A stretch of 64,000 bases of DNA from JBDHAC01 sp039588215 (GTDB taxonomy: Bacteria; Gemmatimonadota; Gemmatimonadetes; Palauibacterales; Palauibacteraceae), in contig JBDHAD010000042.1 of the NCBI GenBank assembly GCA_039588215.1, positions 1 through 64,000 on the forward strand, given 5' to 3'. The notes under the pieces are model-generated. The model searched no databases. It was not told the DNA's origin and saw nothing but the letters and a program-made list of their open reading frames with translations. A program made the translations under genes and the position numbers. This document shows positions 16,825 to 25,455 of this stretch, piece after piece. The first letter of the stretch is position 1, and the number at the start of each line of letters is the position of its first letter.

Positions 16825-17856
16825 TCAATCGAGCGACAGTACGACCTTGGCCGCGTCGCCATTCTCCATGGCCTGGATCCCCTCCTCGAATCGATCGAGG
16901 GGCAGGCGGTGCGTGATGACGGGCTCGATATCCAGCAGCCCGGCCGCCAGGAAGTTCCTCATCTCGATCCACGTGTCGTACATGCGGCGCCCGACGACCC
17001 CGTACGCGTGCAGCCCCTTGAAGATGACGTCACGCGCCAGGTTGATCTCGATCGCACCACGTGGAAGTCCCAGGAGTTGGACGTGACCCGCGTTACGACA
17101 TACGCGGAACGCGGTGCGGACTCCGTCGGGGTGTCCGCTCATCTCGCACACGACATCCGATCCATAGCCGCGCGAGAGCTCGGCCACCACGGCATCGACG
17201 TCGTCGGTCAGCGGATTCAGGCTTCGGTCCGCTCCCATGCGGTCCGCCAGCGCACGGCGCTCATCGTGCGGCTCGACGGCCACGACTGTGGCCGCCCCCG
17301 CGGCTTTGGCGATTCCCACCGCGAACAGCCCGATCGGACCGCAGCCGATCACCGTGACCATCCGCCCGGCCACCTCGGTGTGGAGCACGGTGTGGAACGC
17401 GTTCCCGAGCGGGTCGAACAGAGCCGCGTGGTCGTCCGAGATCGAATCTGGAATCGGGATGAGATTGATGGCTGGGACGGGCACGAACTCCGCGAAAGCC
17501 CCGGGCCGGTCGATCCCGACGATCTCGATCTCGCGGCACACGTGCGCGTTCCCGGTCCTGCACAACTCGCAGTGGCCGCACACGAGGTGACCCTCGGCCG
17601 ACACTCGATCACCCACTCTGATGTTGCTGACCAGCGATCCGACCTCCACCACCTCTCCCATGAACTCGTGCCCGAGCACGAGCGGAGGCTTGATCCGGCT
17701 CTGGGACCACTCGTCCCATTGATAAATATGCAGGTCCGTTCCACAGATTCCCGCCCGCCGCACCCTGATGAGGACCTCATCGGAGCGGATTTCCGGCTCG
17801 GCGACGTCGGTCACCACGAGTCCAGGGGCCGGATCTGGCTTGACAATCGCTTTCAT
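16825..17856 (-). CDS. tdh: L-threonine 3-dehydrogenase
   Basis: A zinc medium-chain dehydrogenase that oxidises threonine to 2-amino-3-ketobutyrate, the substrate of Kbl. 343 residues. Catalytic zinc ligands are in ICGTDLHIY and LGHEFMGEV. The structural zinc site is CGHCELCRTGNAHVC. The NAD+ loop is VTVIGCGPIGLFAVG. The length equals that of E. coli Tdh. ATG 17856 has a purine-rich GGAGAGGAG upstream, somewhat distant (about 14 nt). Confidence 0.93.
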   Translation of the reverse strand: MKAIVKPDPAPGLVVTDVAEPEIRSDEVLIRVRRAGICGTDLHIYQWDEWSQSRIKPPLVLGHEFMGEVVEVGSLVSNIRVGDRVSAEGHLVCGHCELCRTGNAHVCREIEIVGIDRPGAFAEFVPVPAINLIPIPDSISDDHAALFDPLGNAFHTVLHTEVAGRMVTVIGCGPIGLFAVGIAKAAGAATVVAVEPHDERRALADRMGADRSLNPLTDDVDAVVAELSRGYGSDVVCEMSGHPDGVRTAFRVCRNAGHVQLLGLPRGAIEINLARDVIFKGLHAYGVVGRRMYDTWIEMRNFLAAGLLDIEPVITHRLPLDRFEEGIQAMENGDAAKVVLSLD

Positions 17857-17918
17857 GCTCGTGCGATCAGCTCCTCTCCACCCGTGGCGCCAGAATGGCG
17901 CCGGGGCGCGCTATGCAG

Positions 17919-18116
17919 GTCGCTGCTCGACTCCAGCGGGTCACGTTACGCCGCCGTAACCCGGAGGGCGCGTGGGGGTAGCCGATGCAGACGGCGTCAC
18001 TCGTCGTCGACGATGCGCACGGCATCGCCTTCCTCCTCGTTCCTGGTCTGCCCGCGGCAAGAGGGGTACCCACCGCAGGTGGGTCGCGCGCGACCCACTG
18101 GAGTCGAGCAGCGACC
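17919..18116. repeat. intergenic palindromic element: 24-bp inverted repeat enclosing a region with a further palindrome
   Basis: This covers most of the 432-bp gap 17857-18288. The 24 bp at 17919-17942 recur inverted at 18093-18116 with one mismatch. Just inside the right arm is a perfect 20-bp palindrome, GTGGGTCGCGCGCGACCCAC (18080-18099). Just outside the left arm is a GTTACG-CCGC-CGTAAC hairpin (17945-17960). No ORF there is convincing. It could be a REP/MITE-like mobile repeat, or a long-range RNA stem between tdh and tonB. I see no transposase. Confidence 0.55.
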
Positions 18117-18288
18117 CGCAATGTGTCTGGGCGGGCGGAGGCGCGGCAAGCGGGGGGAACACCCCTTCCTCGAGGGTCGTAGGAGGTAGGTGGGAGCCGA
18201 ATGGGGTGCCCGTCGCCGTGGATGATCTCCGGCGACTGAGACCGCGGCTCGCGATGAACCGGGACCGGGAAGACGGGCAAGCTGAGGC

Positions 18289-18957
18289 ATGGACCCAAAG
18301 AGATCGACACCGACCCCGCTCGCGTCGGTGAGATCCTCGAGGCGAGCACGTCCGGTTTGGGCGACAGCGATGCTGTTGTCCACGGCTGTGCACCTCGCCG
18401 TCTTCCTCCTGTGGCGCGGGGACGTGCCGCTTCTCGAATTGAGCCCCGTAGTGAGCAGGGCGTACGCGGTCGCTCCGGGGGGCGGCTCGATGCACGCGGT
18501 CCAGCTGCCCCTTCACTCGCGCGTCGAGATCCCACCACCACCCACCCCTAGGCTGGTCATCGATGCACCGGACGTCGCGTACGATCAGCCACCCGTGGTC
18601 CTCCAGGGTCTGACGCTCGAGCCGACGGCCAACACCGGTGGAATGCCCGGGTCGGACACCGGTCTCTTCGGCCCTGGGGAGGGCGACGGCTCGGGGGGTG
18701 ATTACACGTCACCCATCCCCCGCTCGATCGTGCCGCATTGGGACCCGCCGGAAGCCGTGCGCGGGATGGAGGTGACTGTTCGCGTATTTGTGGATGAGTG
18801 GGGGAGACCCACGGGCGAGGTCGAACTCGACCCGCCAACTCCACACCGCGGATTCAACCGCGAGATCGTCAATCGCGTCCGCCGCATGGAATACCGCCCC
18901 GCGCGGCGCAACGGGAGTCCCGTGGCGGGATGGGCCGAGATCACCTTCGTGTTCTAA
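18289..18957 (+). CDS. TonB-family energy-transducing protein
   Basis: 222 residues. A short cytoplasmic basic N-terminus, one TM (ATAMLLSTAVHLAVFLLW, ~25-42), a Pro-rich periplasmic linker (EIPPPPTPRLV) and a TonB C-terminal domain: EVTVRVFVDEWGRPTGEVEL, then EIVNRVRRMEYRPARRNG and AGWAEITFVF. It couples proton-motive force to outer-membrane receptors, supporting a diderm envelope. No ExbB/ExbD is adjacent. It ends convergently, with a 4-bp overlap, on the histidine phosphatase gene. Confidence 0.85.
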   Translation: MDPKRSTPTPLASVRSSRRARPVWATAMLLSTAVHLAVFLLWRGDVPLLELSPVVSRAYAVAPGGGSMHAVQLPLHSRVEIPPPPTPRLVIDAPDVAYDQPPVVLQGLTLEPTANTGGMPGSDTGLFGPGEGDGSGGDYTSPIPRSIVPHWDPPEAVRGMEVTVRVFVDEWGRPTGEVELDPPTPHRGFNREIVNRVRRMEYRPARRNGSPVAGWAEITFVF

Positions 18958-19586
18958 GACGTCGCGTTCGTGGCCGCTTCGTCCATCGGGTACGGTTCGA
19001 TCGTAGCGCGGCCGATCCACCGAACCGGCAAGACCTCGCAATGTGAAGCGGACACCCGGTGGTACTCGGCGAGCCCACGGCCCGTTGCCGCCAGCCACAG
19101 CACCCGCAACACCGCCAGATGACTGACTACGAGGGCCGGTGCATCGAAGGCGGAGAGTTGCGCGTGCGCCATCTGGTCCAGCGCCGCCAGCGCTCGCTCC
19201 TGCACGTCGGAAAGCGCCTCCCTCCCTTTGAGGGCAAATCGATGTGGTGCACCCAGCCAGGCCGAATACTCGGCCGGCCACCTGGCAGCGACCTCCACCG
19301 CGGTGAGTTCCTTCCACGGCCCCAAGTCGATCTCACGCAGGTCATGTACGGTTAGAACGCGCGCACCCAGCTCGGCCGCGACGATCTCCGCGCTCTCAAC
19401 GGTTCGCCGAACCGGGCTCGTGTACACGGCCTCGATTCCCAGCCCCGCGAGGCGGCCAGCGAGATCGGCGCACTGCCGTCGCCCTCGCTCGTTCAAGCGA
19501 TCGTCGCTCCAGCCGGCGAACCGGCGGGCGACGTTGGCGTCAGTTTCACCATGACGAACCAGACAGAAAACCGGCGTCTCCGGCAT
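18954..19586 (-). CDS. histidine phosphatase / phosphoglycerate-mutase-like protein
   Basis: 210 residues from ATG 19586 (purine-rich GAGAGAAG upstream); the open frame upstream of it is not supported. The phosphohistidine motif is FCLVRHGETDANV at the N-terminus, followed by NERGRRQCADLAGRL, YTSPVRRTVESAEIVA (second Arg), LREIDLGPWKELT and the second His in LVVSHLAVLRVL. These fit GpmB/CobC-type phosphatases. The substrate cannot be assigned. The His-Leu-Ala in place of His-Gly-Gly in the last motif is unusual and suggests a non-glycolytic substrate. Confidence 0.85.
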   Translation of the reverse strand: MPETPVFCLVRHGETDANVARRFAGWSDDRLNERGRRQCADLAGRLAGLGIEAVYTSPVRRTVESAEIVAAELGARVLTVHDLREIDLGPWKELTAVEVAARWPAEYSAWLGAPHRFALKGREALSDVQERALAALDQMAHAQLSAFDAPALVVSHLAVLRVLWLAATGRGLAEYHRVSASHCEVLPVRWIGRATIEPYPMDEAATNATS

Positions 19587-19710
19587 CTTCTCTCGCAGGG
19601 CTGGCGGTGCGCGGCAGATGGATAACCAGTATACCGCCTCGCCTCGCGGACGGAAGAGTGCGTTGAGACGCGATTGAAAGCGGTCGGTCAGCTTTCGATC
19701 GGAGGTGTGT

Positions 19711-20421
19711 GTGTCGGACTTCAACCGAACCGAGAGAAAGGCGCTTCTCGTAGCCGCTGGGCTGATCGGTCTCGCAGCGATCGGCAGGCTGGCGATCGGA
19801 CCGAATCGAGCTGACGTGACCTGGGTCTCCGCATCGCCTGCGTCCACGTCGGACACTTCACCCTTGGCTGCTGGGGGATCTCTCTCCGCGCACCCCGGGC
19901 GGTTGAAGAGCAACGTCGAGGTCGCGCTGCGGCGAGAGGAGCGAGCCCTCACTCCGCTCGCCAGCGAGGAAAGACTGGATCCGAATCGGGCGCCCGAGGA
20001 AGAACTTCGGCGACTTCCGGGAATCGGACCGGCCCGAGCCCGCGCCATAGTGGAGGAACGGGCTCGTGGGGCGTTCGAGAGCCCGGAGGCGGTCATGCGA
20101 GTGCCGGGGATCGGGCCCGCGACCTACGCCCGTATCGCCCCCTTCCTGACGGTCGACGGACGAATCACGGAGCTGGACCCTCGGACGCGTATACCGCCCA
20201 CGGGCGGGTGTGAGGCCGATGATCGCGTAGACCCGAACACGGCCAGCGAGCCCGCGCTACGAGCGCTCCCCGGCATCGGTCCGGCTCTCGCACGGCGAAT
20301 CGTGCAGAGTCGCGACGTTGCGGGGCCCTTCGATAACCCGGAGGCGCTCATGAGGGTGTCGGGGATCGGTCCTCGTCTCCTCGAGCGGCTGCGCGAGCGG
20401 ATCTGCCTCTCTGACAGGTGA
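19711..20421 (+). CDS. ComEA-like protein with two helix-hairpin-helix repeats
   Basis: 236 residues. One N-terminal TM (ALLVAAGLIGLAAIGRLAIG), a linker, then two HhH modules: LDPNRAPEEELRRLPGIGPA with MRVPGIGPA, and VDPNTASEPALRALPGIGPA with MRVSGIGPR. ComEA proteins bind incoming DNA at the membrane during natural transformation. Two complete modules are more than the usual one. Start GTG 19711 is chosen because GGAGG (19701-19705) is 5 nt away; GTG 19705 overlaps the ribosome site. Location directly ahead of pilB suggests the pilus island also serves DNA uptake. Confidence 0.85.
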   Translation: MSDFNRTERKALLVAAGLIGLAAIGRLAIGPNRADVTWVSASPASTSDTSPLAAGGSLSAHPGRLKSNVEVALRREERALTPLASEERLDPNRAPEEELRRLPGIGPARARAIVEERARGAFESPEAVMRVPGIGPATYARIAPFLTVDGRITELDPRTRIPPTGGCEADDRVDPNTASEPALRALPGIGPALARRIVQSRDVAGPFDNPEALMRVSGIGPRLLERLRERICLSDR

Positions 20422-20607
20422 GACGTCTTGTCCGTGCGGACCGAGATCCGCCGGACCGTGTCCGCCGTTGGGGGAACACGTAAACGGCTGACAAACCGTG
20501 CGCTGGGCCGCTCCATGAGAGGCATGCTTCTTGAGAATCCCGTCGTACGGTGACGTGCATTCAGCCGTCGAATCGAGGTCTGTACGAGTGAAGGACGCGG
20601 AGCGCGA

Positions 20608-22350
20608 ATGACGCTCGAGACCCAACCGCTCGACACGAAGAACATGTCCGCGACCGAGCGGAAAGTCGCGCAGCATCTGCTCGACCAAGGGCTCCTCTCG
20701 CTGGAGGCCATCGAGAAGGCAATGGCGGAACAGCGGGAGTCCGGAGCCCGTCTCGGGATGTGTCTGGTATCGCTCGGGCTGATGAACGAGAATGACCTGA
20801 CCCGCGTTTACGGCCAGCAGTTCGGCGTCCCCGCAGTCGACCTCTCCCAGGTGGAAGTGGACGCCAAGATCCTGAATCTCATCCCAGCGGATTTTGCAAA
20901 CAAGCACTTCGTTTTGCCTCTGCGGCGCGTCGGGCGGACGCTGACCGTCGCGATGGCCGATCCGTCCAACCTGAATATCGTCGACGATCTGAAGTTCATC
21001 ACGCGCTTCGACATCGAACCCGTGGTGGCGGGCGAATACTCGCTCCGCTCGATGATCGATCGCCACTACGAGGTGGTGAGCGAGCAATTGGGCTCGCTGC
21101 TCGAAGAGCTCGAGGAGCAGGACGTCGAGGTCGTCTCGGAGGACGAGGACGAAGAGTACTCCACCGCGCTCCTGCGGGCGCAGGTGGAAGAAGAACCGAT
21201 CGTCAAGCTCATCAACGGAATCCTCGGCGATGCATTGCGCCGAGGTGCCTCGGACATCCACGTCGAGCCGTACGAGCACGAGCTCCGGGTGCGCTACCGG
21301 GTCGACGGGGCGCTGCAGGAGATCATGCAGCCGCCACGGCGCATGACCGCTGCGCTCACATCGCGCCTCAAGATCCTCGCCGACCTCAACATCGCCGAGC
21401 GGCGAATTCCGCAAGACGGTCGGATCAAGATGAAGATCGGGAAGCGCGTGATCGACTTTCGTGTGTCCACGCTCCCGACCCTGTTCGGCGAGAAAATCGT
21501 CCTTCGCATCCTGGACAAGGGGACGCTGCAGCTGGACCTGGAGGCGTTCGGGATGGAGCCGGTCGCCGAGCAGGCGTTCCTGGATGCGATCTCCAACCCG
21601 TACGGGATGGTCCTGGTGACCGGTCCGACCGGTTCGGGTAAGACGACGACGCTGTACAGCGCCCTCAATCGGATCAATACGGATGAGGTCAACATCATGA
21701 CCGCCGAGGATCCGGTCGAATACAACCTGCGTGGCGTCAACCAAGTCCAGGTTCGACCGCAGATCGGACTGACGTTCGCTTCGGCTCTGCGCGCGTTCCT
21801 GAGACAGGACCCGAACATCGTCATGGTGGGTGAGATCCGGGATCTGGAAACAGGTGGGATCGCGGTCAAGGCCGCCCTGACCGGGCACCTGGTTCTCTCG
21901 ACCCTTCATACGAACGATGCGGCGTCCACGATCACGCGGATGGTCGACATGGGCATCGAGGCGTTCAACGTGGCTGCGGCCGTCAACCTGATCACAGCGC
22001 AGCGGCTCGTTCGACGCATTTGCCTCAATTGCAAGGCCGAGGCGACCCATCTCCCCGAAATCATTCGTGCGGCCGGGATCCCGGAGCACGAGCTGGGCGA
22101 CTACGTCTTCTACCGTGGAGAAGGGTGCGACACGTGCGGTGGGTCGGGCTACGCGGGGCGTCAGGGACTCTATGAGGTGATGTGGATGTCCCCGACGCTG
22201 CGACGCATGATCCTGCAGGGCGGCTCTTCCGATGAGCTGAAGGAACAATCCACCCGGGACGGCATGATCACGCTTCGCCAGGACGGATTGATCAAGGTGA
22301 AGCGTGGAATCACGACCCTGGACGAGGTGCTGAAGGAGACGGCGCTCTAG
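20608..22350 (+). CDS. pilB: type IV pilus extension ATPase
   Basis: 580 residues, a hexameric cytoplasmic ATPase that powers pilin polymerisation. The N-terminal GSPII_E/MshEN-like part (RLGMCLVSLGLMNENDL, ~50-66) resembles the c-di-GMP-binding MshEN motif. The core has Walker A GPTGSGKTTTLYSAL, Walker B FLRQDPNIVMVGEIRD and His-box TGHLVLSTLHTNDA. A zinc tetracysteine site is formed by CLNC and CDTC (C-terminal region). It is the first gene of pilB-pilT-pilC, 39 bp before pilT. The upstream 186 bp hold only a poor -24/-12-like match (see rejected list). Confidence 0.96.
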   Translation: MTLETQPLDTKNMSATERKVAQHLLDQGLLSLEAIEKAMAEQRESGARLGMCLVSLGLMNENDLTRVYGQQFGVPAVDLSQVEVDAKILNLIPADFANKHFVLPLRRVGRTLTVAMADPSNLNIVDDLKFITRFDIEPVVAGEYSLRSMIDRHYEVVSEQLGSLLEELEEQDVEVVSEDEDEEYSTALLRAQVEEEPIVKLINGILGDALRRGASDIHVEPYEHELRVRYRVDGALQEIMQPPRRMTAALTSRLKILADLNIAERRIPQDGRIKMKIGKRVIDFRVSTLPTLFGEKIVLRILDKGTLQLDLEAFGMEPVAEQAFLDAISNPYGMVLVTGPTGSGKTTTLYSALNRINTDEVNIMTAEDPVEYNLRGVNQVQVRPQIGLTFASALRAFLRQDPNIVMVGEIRDLETGGIAVKAALTGHLVLSTLHTNDAASTITRMVDMGIEAFNVAAAVNLITAQRLVRRICLNCKAEATHLPEIIRAAGIPEHELGDYVFYRGEGCDTCGGSGYAGRQGLYEVMWMSPTLRRMILQGGSSDELKEQSTRDGMITLRQDGLIKVKRGITTLDEVLKETAL

Positions 22351-22389
22351 TCGGGCGTCGTTCGATTTCACGGGAACGAGAGGACCCAA

Positions 22390-23484
22390 ATGGAAGAGGG
22401 AACGTCCGTAAGCCTGCGCGCGATGCTGGATGACATGGTCCGGCGGAAAGCGTCGGATCTTCATCTGACAGTCGGGGAGCGGCCGAAGTTCAGGATCGAT
22501 GGTTCGCTTATAGACGCGGGCGTCGACACGATACTGCGGCCCAAGGACACGATGTCGCTGGCCTACTCCGTATTGACCGAGCAGCAGAAGAAGCGTTTCG
22601 AGCAGGAGGACGAGCTCGACTTCAGCTTCTCGATCGAGAACGTGTCCCGCTTCCGGGCGAACGTGTTCAAGCAGCGCGGGAGCATCGGGTGCGCGATCCG
22701 ACAGATCCCGTTCGAGATCTTGGGATTCCAGGAGCTGGGTCTGCCTCCGATCGTCCAGAGGTTGGCCGAGAAGCCGCGTGGCCTGGTGTTGCTCACCGGA
22801 CCGACGGGCTCGGGTAAGTCGACGACGCTCGCCGCGATGATCGACAAGATCAACAACGAGCGCTCCGCCCACATCATGACGATCGAGGACCCGATCGAGT
22901 TCGTGCACTTCCACAAGAAGTGCATCATTAACCAGCGCGAGGTCGGAAGCGACACCAAGAGCTTCCCCAATGCCCTCAAGTACGTGCTGAGGCAGGACCC
23001 GGACGTGATCCTGATCGGGGAGATGCGCGATCTCGAGACGATCCAGGCCGCGCTGACCGTCTCCGAAACCGGGCACCTGGCGTTCGCGACGCTGCACACG
23101 AACTCGGCCGCCGAGTCCATCAACCGCGTGATCGACGTGTTCCCCGCGCACCAACAGGAGCAGGTACGCGCGCAGTTGGCTTTCGTGCTCGAAGGCGTGG
23201 TCACGCAGGTACTGCTCCCGAAAGCCAGCGGCAGCGGACGGTCCATGGCGTGCGAGATCCTAGTGGCAACGCCCGCGATCCGGGCGCTGATCCGCGAGGA
23301 AAAGGTGCACCAAATCTACTCCGCGATGCAGGCCGGAAAGAAGTTCGGCATGCAGACGCTGAACGACGCGCTCTACCAGCTCTATGTACAGCGCGAGGTA
23401 GCACTCGAGGAATGCCTGCGCGTGAGCTCCGACCAGACCGAGTTGAAGCGCATGGTAGGAGCTCCGGTGGCGGCGGCCAGCTGA
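22390..23484 (+). CDS. pilT: type IV pilus retraction ATPase
   Basis: 364 residues. It has no long N-terminal domain, the usual difference from PilB. Features: RKASDLHLTVGERPKFRIDG start region, Walker A LTGPTGSGKSTTLAAMI, Asp-box FLRQ-like YVLRQDPDVILIGEMRD, His-box ETGHLAFATLHTNSA, and the PilT-specific AIRxLIRE motif in TPAIRALIREEKVHQIY. It drives pilus depolymerisation for twitching and DNA uptake. GAGAGGA precedes ATG 22390. Confidence 0.96.
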   Translation: MEEGTSVSLRAMLDDMVRRKASDLHLTVGERPKFRIDGSLIDAGVDTILRPKDTMSLAYSVLTEQQKKRFEQEDELDFSFSIENVSRFRANVFKQRGSIGCAIRQIPFEILGFQELGLPPIVQRLAEKPRGLVLLTGPTGSGKSTTLAAMIDKINNERSAHIMTIEDPIEFVHFHKKCIINQREVGSDTKSFPNALKYVLRQDPDVILIGEMRDLETIQAALTVSETGHLAFATLHTNSAAESINRVIDVFPAHQQEQVRAQLAFVLEGVVTQVLLPKASGSGRSMACEILVATPAIRALIREEKVHQIYSAMQAGKKFGMQTLNDALYQLYVQREVALEECLRVSSDQTELKRMVGAPVAAAS

Positions 23485-23874
23485 GGCGTGCTTTGCCATG
23501 AGTGACGACGCCCCGCGGGGAGTGGGCGAAACGCGCCGACCCTTCGCGAATCGCGAGGCGGGAGTTGGGCACGCGACTCGGATAGCGTACCAGGTGGGCG
23601 ACGCTCGTAACACGAGTCGATGCAACGGTTTGATAAGAGAGTGTCCGGTGTCGGTGTGGTGGGCACCGTGATTGCGACTAAGGGCTGTGGCTACGCAAGC
23701 CACGACAACGGAATCGAGGTCCAAGACCGGCCGCCGGCGGACGATGGGTGGAAGATGCGGGGGCCAGCGGCCGGTCGACCTCTTTATCAAGACATTGAGT
23801 CACAAGACTGACGGTGAAGCGAGCCGCTCGTTCGGGGCGGTGTGGCCAAAACGACTGATCCCTGGAGAGACCTG
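23485..23874 (+). other. 390-bp pilT-pilC intergenic region with promoter and 5' leader
   Basis: No gene is supported here. Short open frames (63-67 codons) lack ribosome sites and family resemblance. The first ~175 bp are unremarkable. From 23660 a sigma54-type promoter is visible. The predicted RNA start is near 23687, followed by a ~188-nt leader. A 6-bp hairpin, GTGGCT-ACGCA-AGCCAC (23687-23703), sits exactly at the predicted 5' end of the transcript. Confidence 0.5.
23662..23675 (+). promoter_or_regulatory. sigma54 (-24/-12) promoter of pilC
   Basis: GGCACC-GTGA-TTGC (23662-23675) matches the consensus TGGCAC[G/C]-N4-TTGC at every invariant base, with correct GG to GC spacing. Immediately upstream, GTGTC-type triplets repeat (GTGTCCGGTGTCGGTGT, 23641-23657). 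The activator would be PilR (32192-33559). This gives pilC its own regulated start within pilBTC. Confidence 0.65.
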
Positions 23875-25074
23875 ATGCCGGTCTGGACCTATAGTGCTCG
23901 GACCGTCGGCGGCGATATTCGCCGCTCCGAGATCGACCTCCCGAGCAAAGACCACGTCATCGCGTATCTGCGCCGGCAGAAGCTGATACCCGTTTCGGTA
24001 CGGGAGAAGCCGAAGGACATCTCATTCGCACAGCGCAAGAAGGTGAAGTCGCGGGAAATCGTGATCTTCACCCGTCAGTTCGCCACGATGATCAACGCGG
24101 GTCTGCCGCTAGTCCAGGCCCTCGATATCCTGGCCCGTCAGACCGAGAACGCGGTGCTCAAGAAGGCGGTACAGGACACGCTCTACGACGTGGAGGCCGG
24201 GAATACGCTGGCCGACGCCATGAGCCAGCACCCCAAGATCTTCTCGCAGCTATACGTGAACATGGTCGGGGCCGGCGAGTCCGGGGGACTGCTGGATACG
24301 ATCCTGCTCCGACTGGCGACGTTCCTGGAGAAGTCCGAGCAGCTCGCCCGGAAGGTCAAAGGCGCGATGGTCTACCCGGCCGTAGTGCTGGGCGTCGCGG
24401 TGATCGCCATCGCGATCCTGCTCCTGTTCGTGATCCCCACGTTCGAATCGGTATTCGCCAGCTTCAACCAGCAGCTGCCGCTCCCGACCCGAATCGTGAT
24501 CGGGATGTCTGGGGTCCTCCAGTCCTACTGGTGGGCCATGGGCGGGAGCATCGTGATCGGTGTGCTCGTATTCCGGCGCTGGGTCGGCACGACCGGCGGC
24601 CGATTGCGGTTCGATCGCATCCTGCTGCGCATGCCGGTGCTCGGCTCACTCGTTCGAAAAGCGGCGATCGCACGCTTCACACGGACGCTCGGGACCATGC
24701 TCGCGTCTGGTGTGACGATCCTCGATGGCCTGGAGATCACAGCCCGCACGGCCGGCAACCGCGTAATCCACGACGCGGTCATGGAGAGCCGCACGGCCAT
24801 CGCCGGTGGTAAGTCGATCGCGGAGCCGCTGAAGGAGACCGAGGTCTTCCCGCCCATGGTGACCCAGATGATCCATGTCGGTGAGGAAACCGGTGACCTC
24901 GACGGCATGCTGTCGAAGATTGCCGACTTCTACGATGACGAGGTGGACGTGGCCGTCGAGAACCTGCTCAAGGTGCTCGAGCCCGCCCTCATCGTGATCC
25001 TCGGTACCGTGGTTGGTGGGATGATCGTAGCCATGTACCTGCCGATCTTCGGCCTGGTGAACGCGATCCAGTAG
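23875..25074 (+). CDS. pilC: type IV pilus inner-membrane platform protein
   Basis: 399 residues from ATG 23875, which has GGAGAG 6 nt upstream; 11 in-frame codons upstream are unlikely to be translated. Two GspF domains: FTRQFATMINAGLPLVQALD near residue 60, and RFTRTLGTMLASGVTILDGL near 270. Three TM regions (VVLGVAVIAIAILLLFVIP; the WWAMGGSIVIGVLVF region; VILGTVVGGMIVAMYLPIF at the C-terminus). It couples the PilB/PilT motors to pilin. A terminator-like hairpin follows. Confidence 0.96.
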   Translation: MPVWTYSARTVGGDIRRSEIDLPSKDHVIAYLRRQKLIPVSVREKPKDISFAQRKKVKSREIVIFTRQFATMINAGLPLVQALDILARQTENAVLKKAVQDTLYDVEAGNTLADAMSQHPKIFSQLYVNMVGAGESGGLLDTILLRLATFLEKSEQLARKVKGAMVYPAVVLGVAVIAIAILLLFVIPTFESVFASFNQQLPLPTRIVIGMSGVLQSYWWAMGGSIVIGVLVFRRWVGTTGGRLRFDRILLRMPVLGSLVRKAAIARFTRTLGTMLASGVTILDGLEITARTAGNRVIHDAVMESRTAIAGGKSIAEPLKETEVFPPMVTQMIHVGEETGDLDGMLSKIADFYDDEVDVAVENLLKVLEPALIVILGTVVGGMIVAMYLPIFGLVNAIQ

Positions 25075-25127
25075 AAGAGCTAGCTAGCCCGGGGCGGCTT
25101 GCTTGGCCCGACGAGATCGGGCGTGAG

Positions 25128-25163
25128 GCGCGGTGGAGCCGACTGGCTTCACCGCGCTTCTTC
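25128..25163 (+). terminator. terminator-like hairpin after pilC
   Basis: GCGCGGTG-G-AGCC-GACT-GGCT-T-CACCGCGC forms a 13-bp stem (one G-U pair) with a 4-nt loop, followed by TTCTTC. The U-tract is poor, so efficiency is uncertain. It lies 54 bp beyond the pilC stop. Confidence 0.5.
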
Positions 25164-25371
25164 AGCTGAACACCGGACCGGCCGGGAGCGCGCCCGGCGT
25201 GGGTCGAGTCGGCCCGCGCAGACGCCACGACCTCTCGCATTCTGCCCTGTCCAGCCTGTCGCACAGACCCCCCAATCGATGGCCGATCTTCCCTGTATCA
25301 TCCAACAACATAAGGACTTGTGTCTACCATGCCAGAGAGCCTGCGGCTTGCCATTCAATGGCACCGCAGAC

Positions 25372-25455
25372 CGACGGGCGACTCCGGCGCGCGTGCATCG
25401 TAACCGGGGCGAAAAACACAAACAGGTTGGGGTCACCGTGTCCGGAGCGCCGTCG
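25372..25455 (+). ncRNA. candidate structured RNA (unassigned class)
   Basis: Positions 25372-25387 pair with 25442-25455 in a 14-bp stem interrupted only by bulged G25378 and A25381 (CGACGG-CG-CTCCGG against CCGGAG-CG-CCGTCG). A further 5 pairs with wobbles continue inward. The ~50-nt interior contains AACC/GGTT (25402-25405 with 25425-25428) closing an A-rich loop GGGGCGAAAAACACAAACA. A second hairpin lies just upstream (25341-25369). It does not fit c-di-GMP-I or any other riboswitch consensus I could recall. It may be a leader or a stand-alone small RNA. Confidence 0.4.

Noticed and set aside
16519..18189. 556-codon plus-strand frame opposite tdh and the lipoprotein gene
   Set aside because: Antisense of tdh for most of its length; no domain or ribosome site.
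20521..20534. GGCATG-CTTC-TTGA as a sigma54 promoter for pilB
   Set aside because: The essential GC at -12 is GA; too weak to claim.
20257..23154. 965-codon open frame on the minus strand opposite pilB and pilT
   Set aside because: It mirrors two certain genes in a high-GC region where antisense stops are rare. The translation is His/Arg/Asp-rich without domains and has no ribosome site.
23641..23760. c-di-GMP-I riboswitch in the pilC leader
   Set aside because: ACGCAAGCC resembles part of the motif, but the GGGCAAACC, GACGCAAAGCC and GGTAGCNGGGTTACCG elements are not present in order.
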